Assembly (NCBI GenBank): GCA_946566415.1 | Contig: CAMNWW010000006.1 | Span: 1 to 23,917 of the forward strand | Length of the DNA stretch: 23,917 nucleotides | From: an uncultured Lachnospiraceae bacterium | GTDB lineage: Bacteria; Bacillota; Clostridia; Lachnospirales; Lachnospiraceae | Direction: 5' to 3' | In this document: in pieces, positions 15,784 to 23,088 of the stretch | Numbering within the stretch: position 1 is the first letter of the stretch | Layout of the letters: each line of letters starts with the position of its first letter | Notes under the pieces: generated by a model | The model's database searches: none | Seen by the model: only the letters and a program-made list of their open reading frames with translations | What the model was told of the DNA's origin: nothing | Position numbers and translations under genes: made by a program

Positions 15784-15835
15784 AAACAAAAGGCAGTTCA
15801 TGAGAAGGGGTATTCAGGAATGGAGGGAAAGGTTA

Positions 15836-17026
15836 ATGAGTAACACAAAAGAAACCAACAGGTGGCTGATTTTAACTTTCGGCATGATCTGTATGCTGAT
15901 CATGGGTATCTGTTATACTTACAGTTTGTTTCAGCCGTATATCATGGAGCATTTTTCTGTAGACTCAGCGAGCGCGAGTCTTCCGTACACGATTTTTATC
16001 GCAGTATTCTGCATCGGGAATTTCTGCGGCGGCGTGCTGCAGGGGAAAATGGATCTCAAGAAAGTTTTGGTAATCGGCTATGTCCTGATGTTCGGAGGAT
16101 GGATGATATCAGCGATACTTCCGGCTAACATGTTTTGGGCAATGTTCTTAACATTCGGAGGAATGTTTGGCATCGGCGACGGGATTGTGTACAATGTAAT
16201 CGTAGCATTAATGCCGAAATGGTTCCCGGATAAGAAGGGACTTGCATCTGGACTTACGTTGGCATGCCTTGGGGTAAGCGCAACGGTATTTTCACCTTTT
16301 GTAAGTTCATGGCTGTCAAATTATGGATATTCAAAATCATTTATGATCGTGGCGGCAGTGTATATAGCAGTCGGTATCTTCGGAACGATCACAATGAGGG
16401 CGCCTGCGCCGGGCTTTATGTCTGATTATGTGGCGACAGGGGCGAATGTGACGACGAAAAAGCAATACACATTACAAGAAGCAATGCATGAAAAGGAATT
16501 GTACACACTTATGGGACTATATTTCTGTGCTGTTCCGGCGTATCTGCTTTTGAGCGCGATCTTTGTTACATATGGGGCGGATAAAGGGCTTACCGCGGCA
16601 ATGGCGACACTCGGCGTAAGCGTCGCGTCTCTCTGCCAGGTCGGAGGACGGTTCATTATACCGACTTTGAGTGATAAGGTCGGCAGAAAAGCGGCCTTTG
16701 CTATTTCTTTCCTCATCACTGCTGTAGGCGTAGCGCTCCTTATGGTGGCGACGGGAGCAATGTATATGCTGTGTTTCTGGCTGATCAGCTTATCTTACGG
16801 CGGATGCCAGGCATGTTTCTCACCGATCGTTGCGGATCGTTTCGGAACAAAGAATACAGGGACGATTCTTTCCTTTACGATGATCGGTTTCGGCGTCGGC
16901 TCTGTAGGAGCGTCTCTGCTTGCGAAGGTGGTAGGAACGACGACGGCGTTTATCTGTGCCGGCGCGGTGGCTCTTATTGGCATCCTTCTTGTGTTTACTC
17001 TGCCGGGTAAGAAGAAAGAGGCTTAA
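15836..17026 (+). CDS. OFA-family MFS transporter (oxalate/formate antiporter-like)
   Basis: A 396-residue, about twelve-segment membrane transporter. The loop LMPKWFPDKKGLASGLT (about 122-138) is the hallmark of the oxalate-formate antiporter (OFA) branch of the MFS, and SDKVGRKAAF is the matching loop in the second half. OFA members usually move small carboxylates, so the imported compound is probably a small anionic or zwitterionic acid; the exact substrate cannot be read from sequence. The start at 15836 is chosen because GGAGGGAAAGG lies just upstream. The gene is 24 nt before the GrdE-like gene and almost certainly in the same operon, which points to uptake of the reductase substrate or exchange of its product. 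Confidence 0.9.
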   Translation: MSNTKETNRWLILTFGMICMLIMGICYTYSLFQPYIMEHFSVDSASASLPYTIFIAVFCIGNFCGGVLQGKMDLKKVLVIGYVLMFGGWMISAILPANMFWAMFLTFGGMFGIGDGIVYNVIVALMPKWFPDKKGLASGLTLACLGVSATVFSPFVSSWLSNYGYSKSFMIVAAVYIAVGIFGTITMRAPAPGFMSDYVATGANVTTKKQYTLQEAMHEKELYTLMGLYFCAVPAYLLLSAIFVTYGADKGLTAAMATLGVSVASLCQVGGRFIIPTLSDKVGRKAAFAISFLITAVGVALLMVATGAMYMLCFWLISLSYGGCQACFSPIVADRFGTKNTGTILSFTMIGFGVGSVGASLLAKVVGTTTAFICAGAVALIGILLVFTLPGKKKEA

Positions 17027-17050
17027 TATTTTGAAAGGAGAAAGGCAATT

Positions 17051-18322
17051 ATGAGTAAAAGACTACAAATTGATTACGTCAATGTGACTGACGTAAAATT
17101 TGGCGAAAAGACATCCTTAAAGGACGGTTGTCTGGTAGTCAACAAAGAGGAAGTTATGGATATTGTGTCAAGCGATCTGTTTGGAAGCTGCGACGTTAAA
17201 CTTGCTTGTCCTGGCGAAGACTGCAGAATACTTAGTATCCATGACGTAATGCAGCCAAGATGTAAGGCAGACCATCCGGAGGAGTCTTATCCGGGAATCT
17301 GGGGAAAGCTTGCACCGGCTGGCGAAGGACGTACGGTCGCGCTGAAAGGCGTGGTTATCTCCGATATCTATTATGCAAAGTGTAATATCAAGTATTACAT
17401 GGATATGGGCGGCCCGTGTGCAGAATACACGAATTTCTCAAGACATTTCCATTTATGCATTGATGCGACTCCGGGAGAGGGCGTATCCGATGCAAGCTAT
17501 GCGGAAGCCTTGAAACATGCGTCTTTGTCTCTGAACGTATATCTCGCGAAGCTGGCGATCGACATCACGCCGGATGAGACGGAAGTTTATGAGCTGGGAC
17601 CGGTAGGACCGGGGCCGGATGGAAAGCCGTTGCCGAAAGTTGCCTATCTCGCACATAATATGGCGTCTCATGATACCTGGAACTGGCTGTATTATGGGCA
17701 GAGCGCGTTAAATTATCTCCCTATTGTCGTACAGCCTACAGAAATATTGGATGGCGCGGTGCTCTGGCGTTACTGGGAGCCGAACTATTTCCTTCAGAAT
17801 GAAGTTTATATTAAAGAATTGATGAAACGCCACGGCAAAGACCTGGAGTTTGTCGGGTGCGTCTACATGAACAATGTTATGAAAATTGATGCAAAGGACA
17901 CAATGGGAATGATCGGAGCAACTCTGTGTAAAGAAACGCTTCATGCAGACTGCGTTGTCCTGAACAAATCCGGTATGGGGCACTGCCAGCTTGATTCTGC
18001 TCTTGCATTTAATTGGTGCGAAGCTCTGGGCATGCCGTCAGTTCTGAACCTGTCGGCCGTATCCAATGACGAGCCTGGCGACATGCTCGTTATTGCCGAT
18101 GCGAAAGTTGACGCAGTCATTAACAGCGGACGCAACTACGACCTGGAACACCCGAGGGTATCACGGCTGATCGGAGAAAACTCCAATGTTCCGTGCCTGC
18201 TGGGATATGATCCATGGGGGCCATTTAAACATACGACCAACTTTGCTTATCAGGGAATCTGGTCTCAGTTTGGCGACTGCTATGTAACTACGGACAGTGA
18301 TATTCCAAGAAAGAAGGTTTAG
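17051..18322 (+). CDS. GrdE-like subunit of a glycine/sarcosine/betaine reductase-type component B
   Basis: A 423-residue protein of the family containing GrdE, GrdG and GrdH. Family blocks are visible: KACPG-like LACPGEDCRIL (51-61), GEGRTVALKGVVI (91-103), GGPCAEYTNFSRHFHLCI (120-137), and VQPTEILDGA (227-236) followed by HGKDLEFVG. In glycine reductase the GrdE proprotein is cleaved at an Asn-Cys pair just after the DGA segment, and the Cys becomes a pyruvoyl group that binds the substrate amine. Here that stretch reads VLWRYWEPNYFLQNEVYI, with no cysteine. The subunit may therefore be unprocessed and use another way to bind substrate. It starts behind GAAAGGAG and is followed after 3 nt by the selenoprotein subunit. 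The comparison with GrdE is from memory of the family, not an alignment. Confidence 0.88.
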   Translation: MSKRLQIDYVNVTDVKFGEKTSLKDGCLVVNKEEVMDIVSSDLFGSCDVKLACPGEDCRILSIHDVMQPRCKADHPEESYPGIWGKLAPAGEGRTVALKGVVISDIYYAKCNIKYYMDMGGPCAEYTNFSRHFHLCIDATPGEGVSDASYAEALKHASLSLNVYLAKLAIDITPDETEVYELGPVGPGPDGKPLPKVAYLAHNMASHDTWNWLYYGQSALNYLPIVVQPTEILDGAVLWRYWEPNYFLQNEVYIKELMKRHGKDLEFVGCVYMNNVMKIDAKDTMGMIGATLCKETLHADCVVLNKSGMGHCQLDSALAFNWCEALGMPSVLNLSAVSNDEPGDMLVIADAKVDAVINSGRNYDLEHPRVSRLIGENSNVPCLLGYDPWGPFKHTTNFAYQGIWSQFGDCYVTTDSDIPRKKV

Positions 18323-18325
18323 ATT

Positions 18326-19642
18326 ATGGCAAAGAAAAAAGTTGTACACTATATCAATCAGTTTTATGCTGGTATAGGCGGCGAGAGCGAAGCTAGTGTG
18401 GGGCTTTCCACAATGGACGGTCCGGTAGGACCGGGGCTTTTCCTGGGTGAAAACTTGGGGGACGACTATGAAATCGTAAAAACAATCATATGCGGTGACA
18501 ACACGATTGCTGAACAGCCAGATCTGATTATCCCGCAAGTCATCGACATTGTGAAAGGGGCTGAGGCTGACCTCTTCGTGGCAGGACCTGGTTTCAATGC
18601 AGGCAGATACGGGCTTGGCTGCGGAAATACAACGGCCGCAGTTACAGAAGAACTTGAGATTCCGGCTGTTACGGCTCTCTACTCAGAAAATCCGGGGACA
18701 GATCTGTATAAGAACCGCTGCTATATCCTGCAGAGTGATAACAACGCGAAAAATATGAAGGCGGTTGTAAAACAGATCGCTGTATTCGCAAAACGACTTG
18801 TGGAGGGTGATAATATTGCAGACGGCAAGACGGAAGGCTATCATGGAAGCGGTCCGGCGATCAAGATTGATTATTCAATTCCGGCTGCAAAGCGCGGCAT
18901 CGATATGCTTCTTGCTAAATATTATAAAAAACCATTCTATACAGAGGTTATGATGCCGAATCATGAAGAAATTCCGATTCCGACGCTTGATAAGCCGTTG
19001 TCAGAGTGCAAGATTGCGGTCGTTACGGACGGCGGGCTTGTGCCGAAAGGAAATCCGGACAATCAGGTTCCGACGAATTCAAAATTCTACAAGAGATATT
19101 CTATTTCCGGCATGGACGCGTTAAAGGCGGAAGACTGGGAAGTGAGCCATCAGGGATACAACAATGCATTTGTACTGGCGGACCCGAACCGGCTTGTACC
19201 GATCGACGCTCTGAATAAGATGGCGGCTAAAGGAATCATTGGATCTGTCAATGATGCGATATACTCTACGGCAGGCGTAATGACTCCGATGGAAAAATGT
19301 AAGGAATTTGGAGAAGGAATTGCCGCAGAGCTGAGGAACGACGGTGTGGACGCGGTTATTGAAACCTCTACATGAGGAACCAGCTCTCGTGGAGGTTCCA
19401 TGATTACAAAAGAAATTCAGCGTGCAGGATTCCCGGTTGTACAGGTGACAAACTTGACCAAGATCGCAGAAGGAATCGGGGCAAACAGAATTTTAAAAGG
19501 AAACAGCGTGCTGCATGTCTTTGGAGACCCGGCGCTGCCGGCCGCAAGCGAGCAGAGCTACAGAGAAAAACGTGTAGAAAAAGCGCTTCATATGCTGGAG
19601 TTGATGCCGGAAGACGGACAACGCGCATTGATCGAAGAATAG
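18326..19642 (+). CDS. GrdB-like selenoprotein subunit (in-frame TGA read as selenocysteine)
   Basis: A 438-residue protein if the TGA at 19373-19375 is read as selenocysteine (U350). The frame continues without interruption for 89 more codons, and the protein on both sides matches GrdB/GrdF/GrdI from start to end: VVHYINQFYAGIGGE at the N terminus, VAGPGFNAGRYG near 91-102, VTDGGLVPKGNPD in the middle, and DAVIETST-U-GTSSRGGSM then GFPVVQVTNLT after the TGA. In the known family the motif is TST-U-GTCTRCG, where the selenocysteine attacks the activated substrate to give a carboxymethyl-selenoether-type intermediate. Here both following cysteines are replaced (Ser and Gly). The ribosome binding site AAGAAGG precedes ATG 18326. 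A standard gene caller would split this into two pieces, 18326-19375 and 19400-19642. A Sec-tRNA system must exist elsewhere in the genome. Confidence 0.92.
19363..19399 (+). promoter_or_regulatory. Candidate bacterial SECIS element at the recoded TGA
   Basis: Two mutually exclusive stems surround the TGA. GGAACC (19376-19381) pairs with GGTTCC (19394-19399) directly after the TGA, with a 12-base loop that contains a GTGG stretch. Alternatively AACCTCTAC (19363-19371) pairs with GTGGAGGTT (19389-19397), with one G-U pair, placing the TGA in the loop. Bacterial SECIS hairpins start at or just after the TGA, so the first fits better. Confidence 0.55.
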
Positions 19643-19664
19643 GCAGACAGTATAAAAGATACAA

Positions 19665-19701
19665 AAAGGAAGGGGCGGTCAGGCAGGCCGTCCCTTCCTT
19701 T
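19665..19701. terminator. Bidirectional terminator between convergent reductase genes
   Basis: AAAGGAAGGGGCGG (19665-19678) pairs with CCGTCCCTTCCTTT (19688-19701), with one G-U pair and a 9-base loop. T-rich on one side and A-rich on the other, it can end transcription from both the selenoprotein operon and the facing gene. Confidence 0.9.
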
Positions 19702-19712
19702 ATAAAAACAAA

Positions 19713-20537
19713 TCATTTGGGACATTCTTTGAGTAATTGAACAATATCAATAAGCATCTGCCTGCGGAAATCATACTCAAAATATCCGGGCAGAGAAGGA
19801 TCGCCGATAGGATAGCAGACATTATTGCCCTTTGCGATACGGGAAACTCCGTTATCCCTGGCGATCTGGTCAAGATTGGTGACTTGAACTACAGGAATCC
19901 CCCTTTTTTCGAGGGCAAGCGCGATAATGGAGCCGCACCGGGTACTTGTACCGCAGGCAGAAGTAAGGATGACGGCGTCGACGGGAAGCGAATCGACATA
20001 AGCCGCTATTTTTTGCGCCAATTTTCTGCTGCGCTCCGTTGAAGTCATAACGCCTGCTGTTGTGAGAAAGCTGTCATATAGTTTCCCGATGATATGTTCA
20101 TCCTCCATTTTCCGGAGCAGATCTACAGGGAGAAGCCGGTTCGGATCAGCCTGCACATAAGAGAAATCATATCCTTGGTGGCTGATTTCATATTCTGAAG
20201 ACAGAAGGGAGGATTTCCCTTTTATGGAATACTCTTTGAAAATACCGGCATTCGATGCGGGCAGAAGATCAGGATTGCCTGCTGGGACAAGTCCGCCGTC
20301 TGTGATCAGCATAATCGTTGCGTTTTCCAACTTACATTTTAAAACCGGGATGACAGACTTTTTCGGAGGCGCCATTAAGACCTCGCTTTGATACGGTTTC
20401 CCGTGATACTTGGCAAGAAGCATGTCGATCCCTCTTTCGGGGGCGGGCTTATTATAATTGATAAATGGGATCAGGTTGTCCTGATACTGGCTGTCGCCCT
20501 CCAGGTTTGTATATATGTAATCCGTTTGATTCAGCAT
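19713..20537 (-). CDS. Half-length GrdB paralogue with Cys in place of selenocysteine
   Basis: A 274-residue protein that aligns by eye with the C-terminal half of the neighbouring selenoprotein from about its residue 185: ERGIDMLLAKYHGKPYQSEV, ITDGGLVPAGNPD, QADPNRLLPVD and TTAGVMTSTER all recur. The active-site motif is TSACGTSTRCGS, with C195 (a TGC codon at 19955-19953) at the Sec position and C201 six residues later. It lacks the N-terminal GrdB domain of about 180 residues. ATG 20537 is preferred because it coincides with the domain start and overlaps the TetR gene's last codons; the frame is open further upstream but that part is the TetR gene in another frame. The ribosome binding site is weak (GAAAGAAGAA), consistent with coupling. 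In length it resembles PrdB-like half proteins. Its role could be a Cys-based enzyme subunit, an accessory factor, or a sensor partner of the regulator. Confidence 0.85.
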   Translation of the reverse strand: MLNQTDYIYTNLEGDSQYQDNLIPFINYNKPAPERGIDMLLAKYHGKPYQSEVLMAPPKKSVIPVLKCKLENATIMLITDGGLVPAGNPDLLPASNAGIFKEYSIKGKSSLLSSEYEISHQGYDFSYVQADPNRLLPVDLLRKMEDEHIIGKLYDSFLTTAGVMTSTERSRKLAQKIAAYVDSLPVDAVILTSACGTSTRCGSIIALALEKRGIPVVQVTNLDQIARDNGVSRIAKGNNVCYPIGDPSLPGYFEYDFRRQMLIDIVQLLKECPK

Positions 20538-21175
20538 ATTTTTATGTTCTTCTTTCTTGTGGAAGTGGAGTCGTTTTGACCGGAATATTTTTCGGTTAAT
20601 CTCTGGTTGGAGAGAAAGGAATATCCGGATGCGCCGAGAAGATCGTGGAGCTGCTCGAAGTAGTCCATATAATTGCGGTGCATGCCCCTGTTTATCCATT
20701 CGCTGAACAAACCGATCATTGCATGGGCCTTTAATTTCGCCATCAGGTTCAGTTCTTTTTCTGAAAGCTTTATGCTGTATTTTGAATAAATAGTATCAAT
20801 ATTGATTTTCCATAATTCATAATAAAAATCATACAGATAATCAAACAGTGAATTCTGCCCGACATACTGAAAACATGAAAGGTAGAAATTGCGGTTTGCG
20901 TGAAGCCACTGGCATACGTTTACAAAGCTTTCGGTCAATTTTAGCGGATCGTCAAATGAGTTAACATTTTGCAGCATATCATTATAGAAAATCCAGTTGA
21001 TCAATTCATATTTGTCTTTAAAGTGATAGTAAAATGTGTTCCTGCTTATATTACAATAGCTGGTGATATCTTTGATTGATATCTTTGATAAAGGCTGTTT
21101 CTTAAGTAGGTCTTTCAAAGCGTTTGCCAAAGCCTCTTTTGTAATTAAATTGTTAGACATAGTATGTACGTTCAC
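20531..21175 (-). CDS. TetR/AcrR-family regulator of the DhaS-like branch
   Basis: A 214-residue regulator. The N-terminal helix-turn-helix is clear: SKISIKDITSYCNISRNTFY then YHFKDKYELINW (about 34-65). The C-terminal ligand domain resembles that of DhaS-type TetR proteins (TetR_C_8-like) rather than multidrug repressors. The start is taken as GTG at 21175, because AAGGAAAGGGC stands at good spacing before it; an ATG at 21160 is 15 nt further in. The stop overlaps the start of the half-GrdB gene by 7 bp, so the two are one unit. It most likely controls the facing transporter-reductase operon, and perhaps itself, in response to the substrate or a metabolite. DhaS itself is an activator, so the sign of control is open. 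Confidence 0.9.
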   Translation of the reverse strand: MNVHTMSNNLITKEALANALKDLLKKQPLSKISIKDITSYCNISRNTFYYHFKDKYELINWIFYNDMLQNVNSFDDPLKLTESFVNVCQWLHANRNFYLSCFQYVGQNSLFDYLYDFYYELWKINIDTIYSKYSIKLSEKELNLMAKLKAHAMIGLFSEWINRGMHRNYMDYFEQLHDLLGASGYSFLSNQRLTEKYSGQNDSTSTRKKNIKIC

Positions 21176-21501
21176 GCCCTTTCCTTACAAACATATGTAG
21201 ATAACCCATCAAGCTCCAACAGCTATCCGGCTATGGAATTTGTATGGTGCGTCTGCTTACAGGTACATCTATATTATACTTCAAATAAATAGATTGGTCT
21301 TATAGAAAAAATCGATAGTTGTGCACGCTGGAAAAAATGTACTAAAACTTATCAAAAAAATAATGATTTTAGGCGGAAACTGTTACGGATCGTCCCAATA
21401 TTTACCAACACATGTGAAACATGGACAGATATTTGTGCAAATACAGAAGATGCACAAAAAACACACCTTCGATGCAGCTTTATCTGAGACGCTATTCAGA
21501 A
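21176..21501. other. Gap between the TetR gene and the DnaJ-like gene
   Basis: This 326-base AT-rich gap holds no supported gene. A minus-strand TATAAT (21278 to 21273) could be the -10 of the TetR gene, about 100 nt from its start, but no good -35 is seen. An AAAAATGTA sequence at 21333-21341 matches half of the palindrome at 15624-15640. A perfect inverted repeat lies at 21432-21458. An open frame on the plus strand from 21321 runs antisense into the DnaJ-like gene and is a shadow. Confidence 0.5.
21432..21458. repeat. Perfect 8-bp inverted repeat downstream of the DnaJ-like gene
   Basis: TTTGTGCA (21432-21439) and TGCACAAA (21451-21458) are separated by 11 nt. On the minus strand the T-run comes before the hairpin and not after it, so it is not a normal terminator for the DnaJ-like gene. 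It may be a dyad binding site. Confidence 0.4.
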
Positions 21502-22236
21502 CTACATCATATAAGGGCGTCCTCCGCAGCAGAATCCTCCGCCTCCGCAGCATAAATTGCAAATCATATTGGCGATACACAGCTTTAGGCAGAGGTTATC
21601 TCCGACCACCGGCGAACCGCCGTACATCGTCCTTCTGCTCTCGTACCAGCTTCCGCCGTTTTCAAGACGGTTTACAAGCGCCTGGTACTGATAGTTGTCC
21701 GGTTCACGCCGCAGCGCCTCTTTGGCATGGTCTAACGCGATTACATTATTCCCTACGCCGGAATTGGCTACGGCGCTGTAATAGTACCACTCGGCGCCGC
21801 GGTCCTTCATATTGTTAAGGACATTGAGCGCTTCCTGAAAATGGCGGCTGTTGATATAGTTAGCGGCCGCGCGCAGGTAGAGAGATTCTTCGTTATCGGT
21901 GGAGCCGGAGGTGCGCTGCTGATACTGTCCATAGAAACCGCCGAAAGGACCAAAACCTCCAAAACCGCCAAAGCCCCCGAAACCACCGTAGCGGCTGTCG
22001 CCGCTTTCGTAGCCTGAGGACTGACTCTGCGAATAGGATGAACCATATTCTTTTTCTTTCATGATCTGCTGGTATGCCTGCTGTACTTCTTTAAATTTTG
22101 CTTCCGCCTGTTCCTTATTCGGATTGTTGATATTTGCGTCAGGGTGATATCTGCGGCTCAATTTTCTGTATGCTTTTTTTACTTCTTCATCTGTGGCGCT
22201 GCGGGAAACCCCCAATACGCTATATGGATCTGCCAT
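21502..22236 (-). CDS. J-domain protein with Gly/Phe linker, helical repeats and Cys-rich tail
   Basis: A 244-residue protein. The N-terminal J domain is complete: DPYSVLGVSRSATDEEVKKA followed by the HPD tripeptide (31-33). Residues 82-101 are a low-complexity Gly/Phe stretch of repeated GGF. Residues about 115-190 look like TPR-type helices (LYLRAAANYIN, EALNVLNNM, ALDHAKEALRREPDNYQYQAL). The C terminus is cysteine- and glycine-rich (C216 to C237), with no DnaJ-type CxxCxGxG repeats, so this is not the housekeeping DnaJ. It should recruit DnaK to a specific client, perhaps binding a metal or membrane through its tail. Its ATG overlaps the end of the DUF5685 gene by 17 bp. Gene order suggests that the three proteins work together. 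Confidence 0.88.
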   Translation of the reverse strand: MADPYSVLGVSRSATDEEVKKAYRKLSRRYHPDANINNPNKEQAEAKFKEVQQAYQQIMKEKEYGSSYSQSQSSGYESGDSRYGGFGGFGGFGGFGPFGGFYGQYQQRTSGSTDNEESLYLRAAANYINSRHFQEALNVLNNMKDRGAEWYYYSAVANSGVGNNVIALDHAKEALRREPDNYQYQALVNRLENGGSWYESRRTMYGGSPVVGDNLCLKLCIANMICNLCCGGGGFCCGGRPYMM

Positions 22237-23086
22237 CGTTTTTCTCCTGAGACTGTTCTTGTTCTTTATTACGCTTTTTGGCGGCGAGGTCGAAACGGTA
22301 CCATACGCCGGAATAAAGCACGTTCCTTAAAATATCAGTATACTTGATAATCGGCAGGATTTCAAACCTTCTTGAACATTCTGATATCATCATAATGAGA
22401 ATCCTCCGGCATTCCGTCTCAAATTCGGTTTCTTTGAACCGGGAGAGAAGGGGATTATAATTCTGTTCTTTTATATCTTTTTCAATATCTTCGTAGGCAT
22501 CGGCCAGGTAGATGAATTTTCCAAGATAGAATCCCATGACCCGGAGAGTTTCTTCCCATTCGTCACGGCGGTAGGCAAAGATTTCTTCCATTACTTTTCC
22601 AAAATACCCGGACATTTTGTCGATATCTGTCTCCTGGCTTTTTTCACAGTTTTCGATTTCCTTCAAAGTTTCAGCGATAGAAATACATTTGTCAGGATAT
22701 TTTTGGTGAATTTTTTTCATTGCCTTTTTGAGGCAGCCCGCGTAAGCGTAACGGCTGCAGCGGTGTTCGTCGTGCCAGTCGTCCAGGCATTTATAGTAGG
22801 TGAGGAGCAGGTTCATGTCCGCTACATATTCCGAACACTCGTTGACGTAATAAGGATGCTTTTCCAGAGGATGGACGAGACACTTTTCAATTCCATCTTT
22901 CGTTTCAGGCTCATACAGGCCGCTTAAAAGAACCAAAAGGAAAGTCATATCAAAAGAAAGCGTCATCTGCCCCCGGATACCGTACTGCTTTCGCAGAGTA
23001 TGGCAAAGCCCGCAGTAGAAAGCGTGGTAGGTATTGTAGTCCTTAATTTTCATCTCGTCCCTGTTGATGATTACATACCCAAACAT
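22220..23086 (-). CDS. DUF5685-family protein
   Basis: A 288-residue protein of the DUF5685 family, whose function I do not know. The family start is recognisable: MFGYVIINRDEMKIKDY, then FYCGLCHTLRKQYG with a CxxC at C25/C28, then LSFDMTFLLVLLSGLYE. Further cysteines and histidines (for example CLVHP, DEHRCSRY) could complete metal sites. The remainder is helical, and KFIYLADAYEDIEKD resembles the metal/diphosphate-binding helices of some all-helical enzymes; that likeness is only suggestive. The start at 23086 is chosen because AAGGAG is 6 nt upstream on its strand, and an upstream in-frame ATG at 23188 would overlap the previous gene. It sits between the zinc-ribbon and J-domain genes in an overlapping operon. 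Confidence 0.87.
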   Translation of the reverse strand: MFGYVIINRDEMKIKDYNTYHAFYCGLCHTLRKQYGIRGQMTLSFDMTFLLVLLSGLYEPETKDGIEKCLVHPLEKHPYYVNECSEYVADMNLLLTYYKCLDDWHDEHRCSRYAYAGCLKKAMKKIHQKYPDKCISIAETLKEIENCEKSQETDIDKMSGYFGKVMEEIFAYRRDEWEETLRVMGFYLGKFIYLADAYEDIEKDIKEQNYNPLLSRFKETEFETECRRILIMMISECSRRFEILPIIKYTDILRNVLYSGVWYRFDLAAKKRNKEQEQSQEKNDGRSI

Positions 23087-23088
23087 AG

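Larger units (their letters stand above)
15526..15835 (+). other. Regulatory gap before the transporter-reductase operon
   Basis: This 310-base gap holds no gene. From left to right it contains the DsbA-gene terminator, a 17-bp palindrome, loosely promoter-like sequences (TTGTGA at 15619 with TATATG at 15644, 19 nt apart; TTGAAT at 15682 and TATAAG at 15692 do not pair well), and a leader hairpin at 15751-15783. The frame of the transporter stays open back to 15731, but no ribosome binding site supports an earlier start. Confidence 0.6.

Noticed and set aside
15731..15835. Earlier in-frame start for the OFA transporter (35 extra residues)
   Set aside because: No ribosome binding site precedes 15731 or 15737, whereas GGAGG stands before 15836, and the extra part covers the leader hairpin.
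19376..19642. Separate small gene or frameshifted remnant after the TGA
   Set aside because: It is in the same frame as the upstream GrdB-like part, continues the family alignment without a gap, and the TGA is at the known Sec site, so it is the end of a selenoprotein and not a pseudogene.
20538..20699. N-terminal extension of the half-GrdB gene
   Set aside because: These 54 codons lie within the TetR gene in another frame and have no family likeness; ATG 20537 fits the domain start.
21321..21818. 165-residue plus-strand open frame
   Set aside because: It starts in an AT-rich gap without a ribosome binding site and then runs antisense through the DnaJ-like gene.
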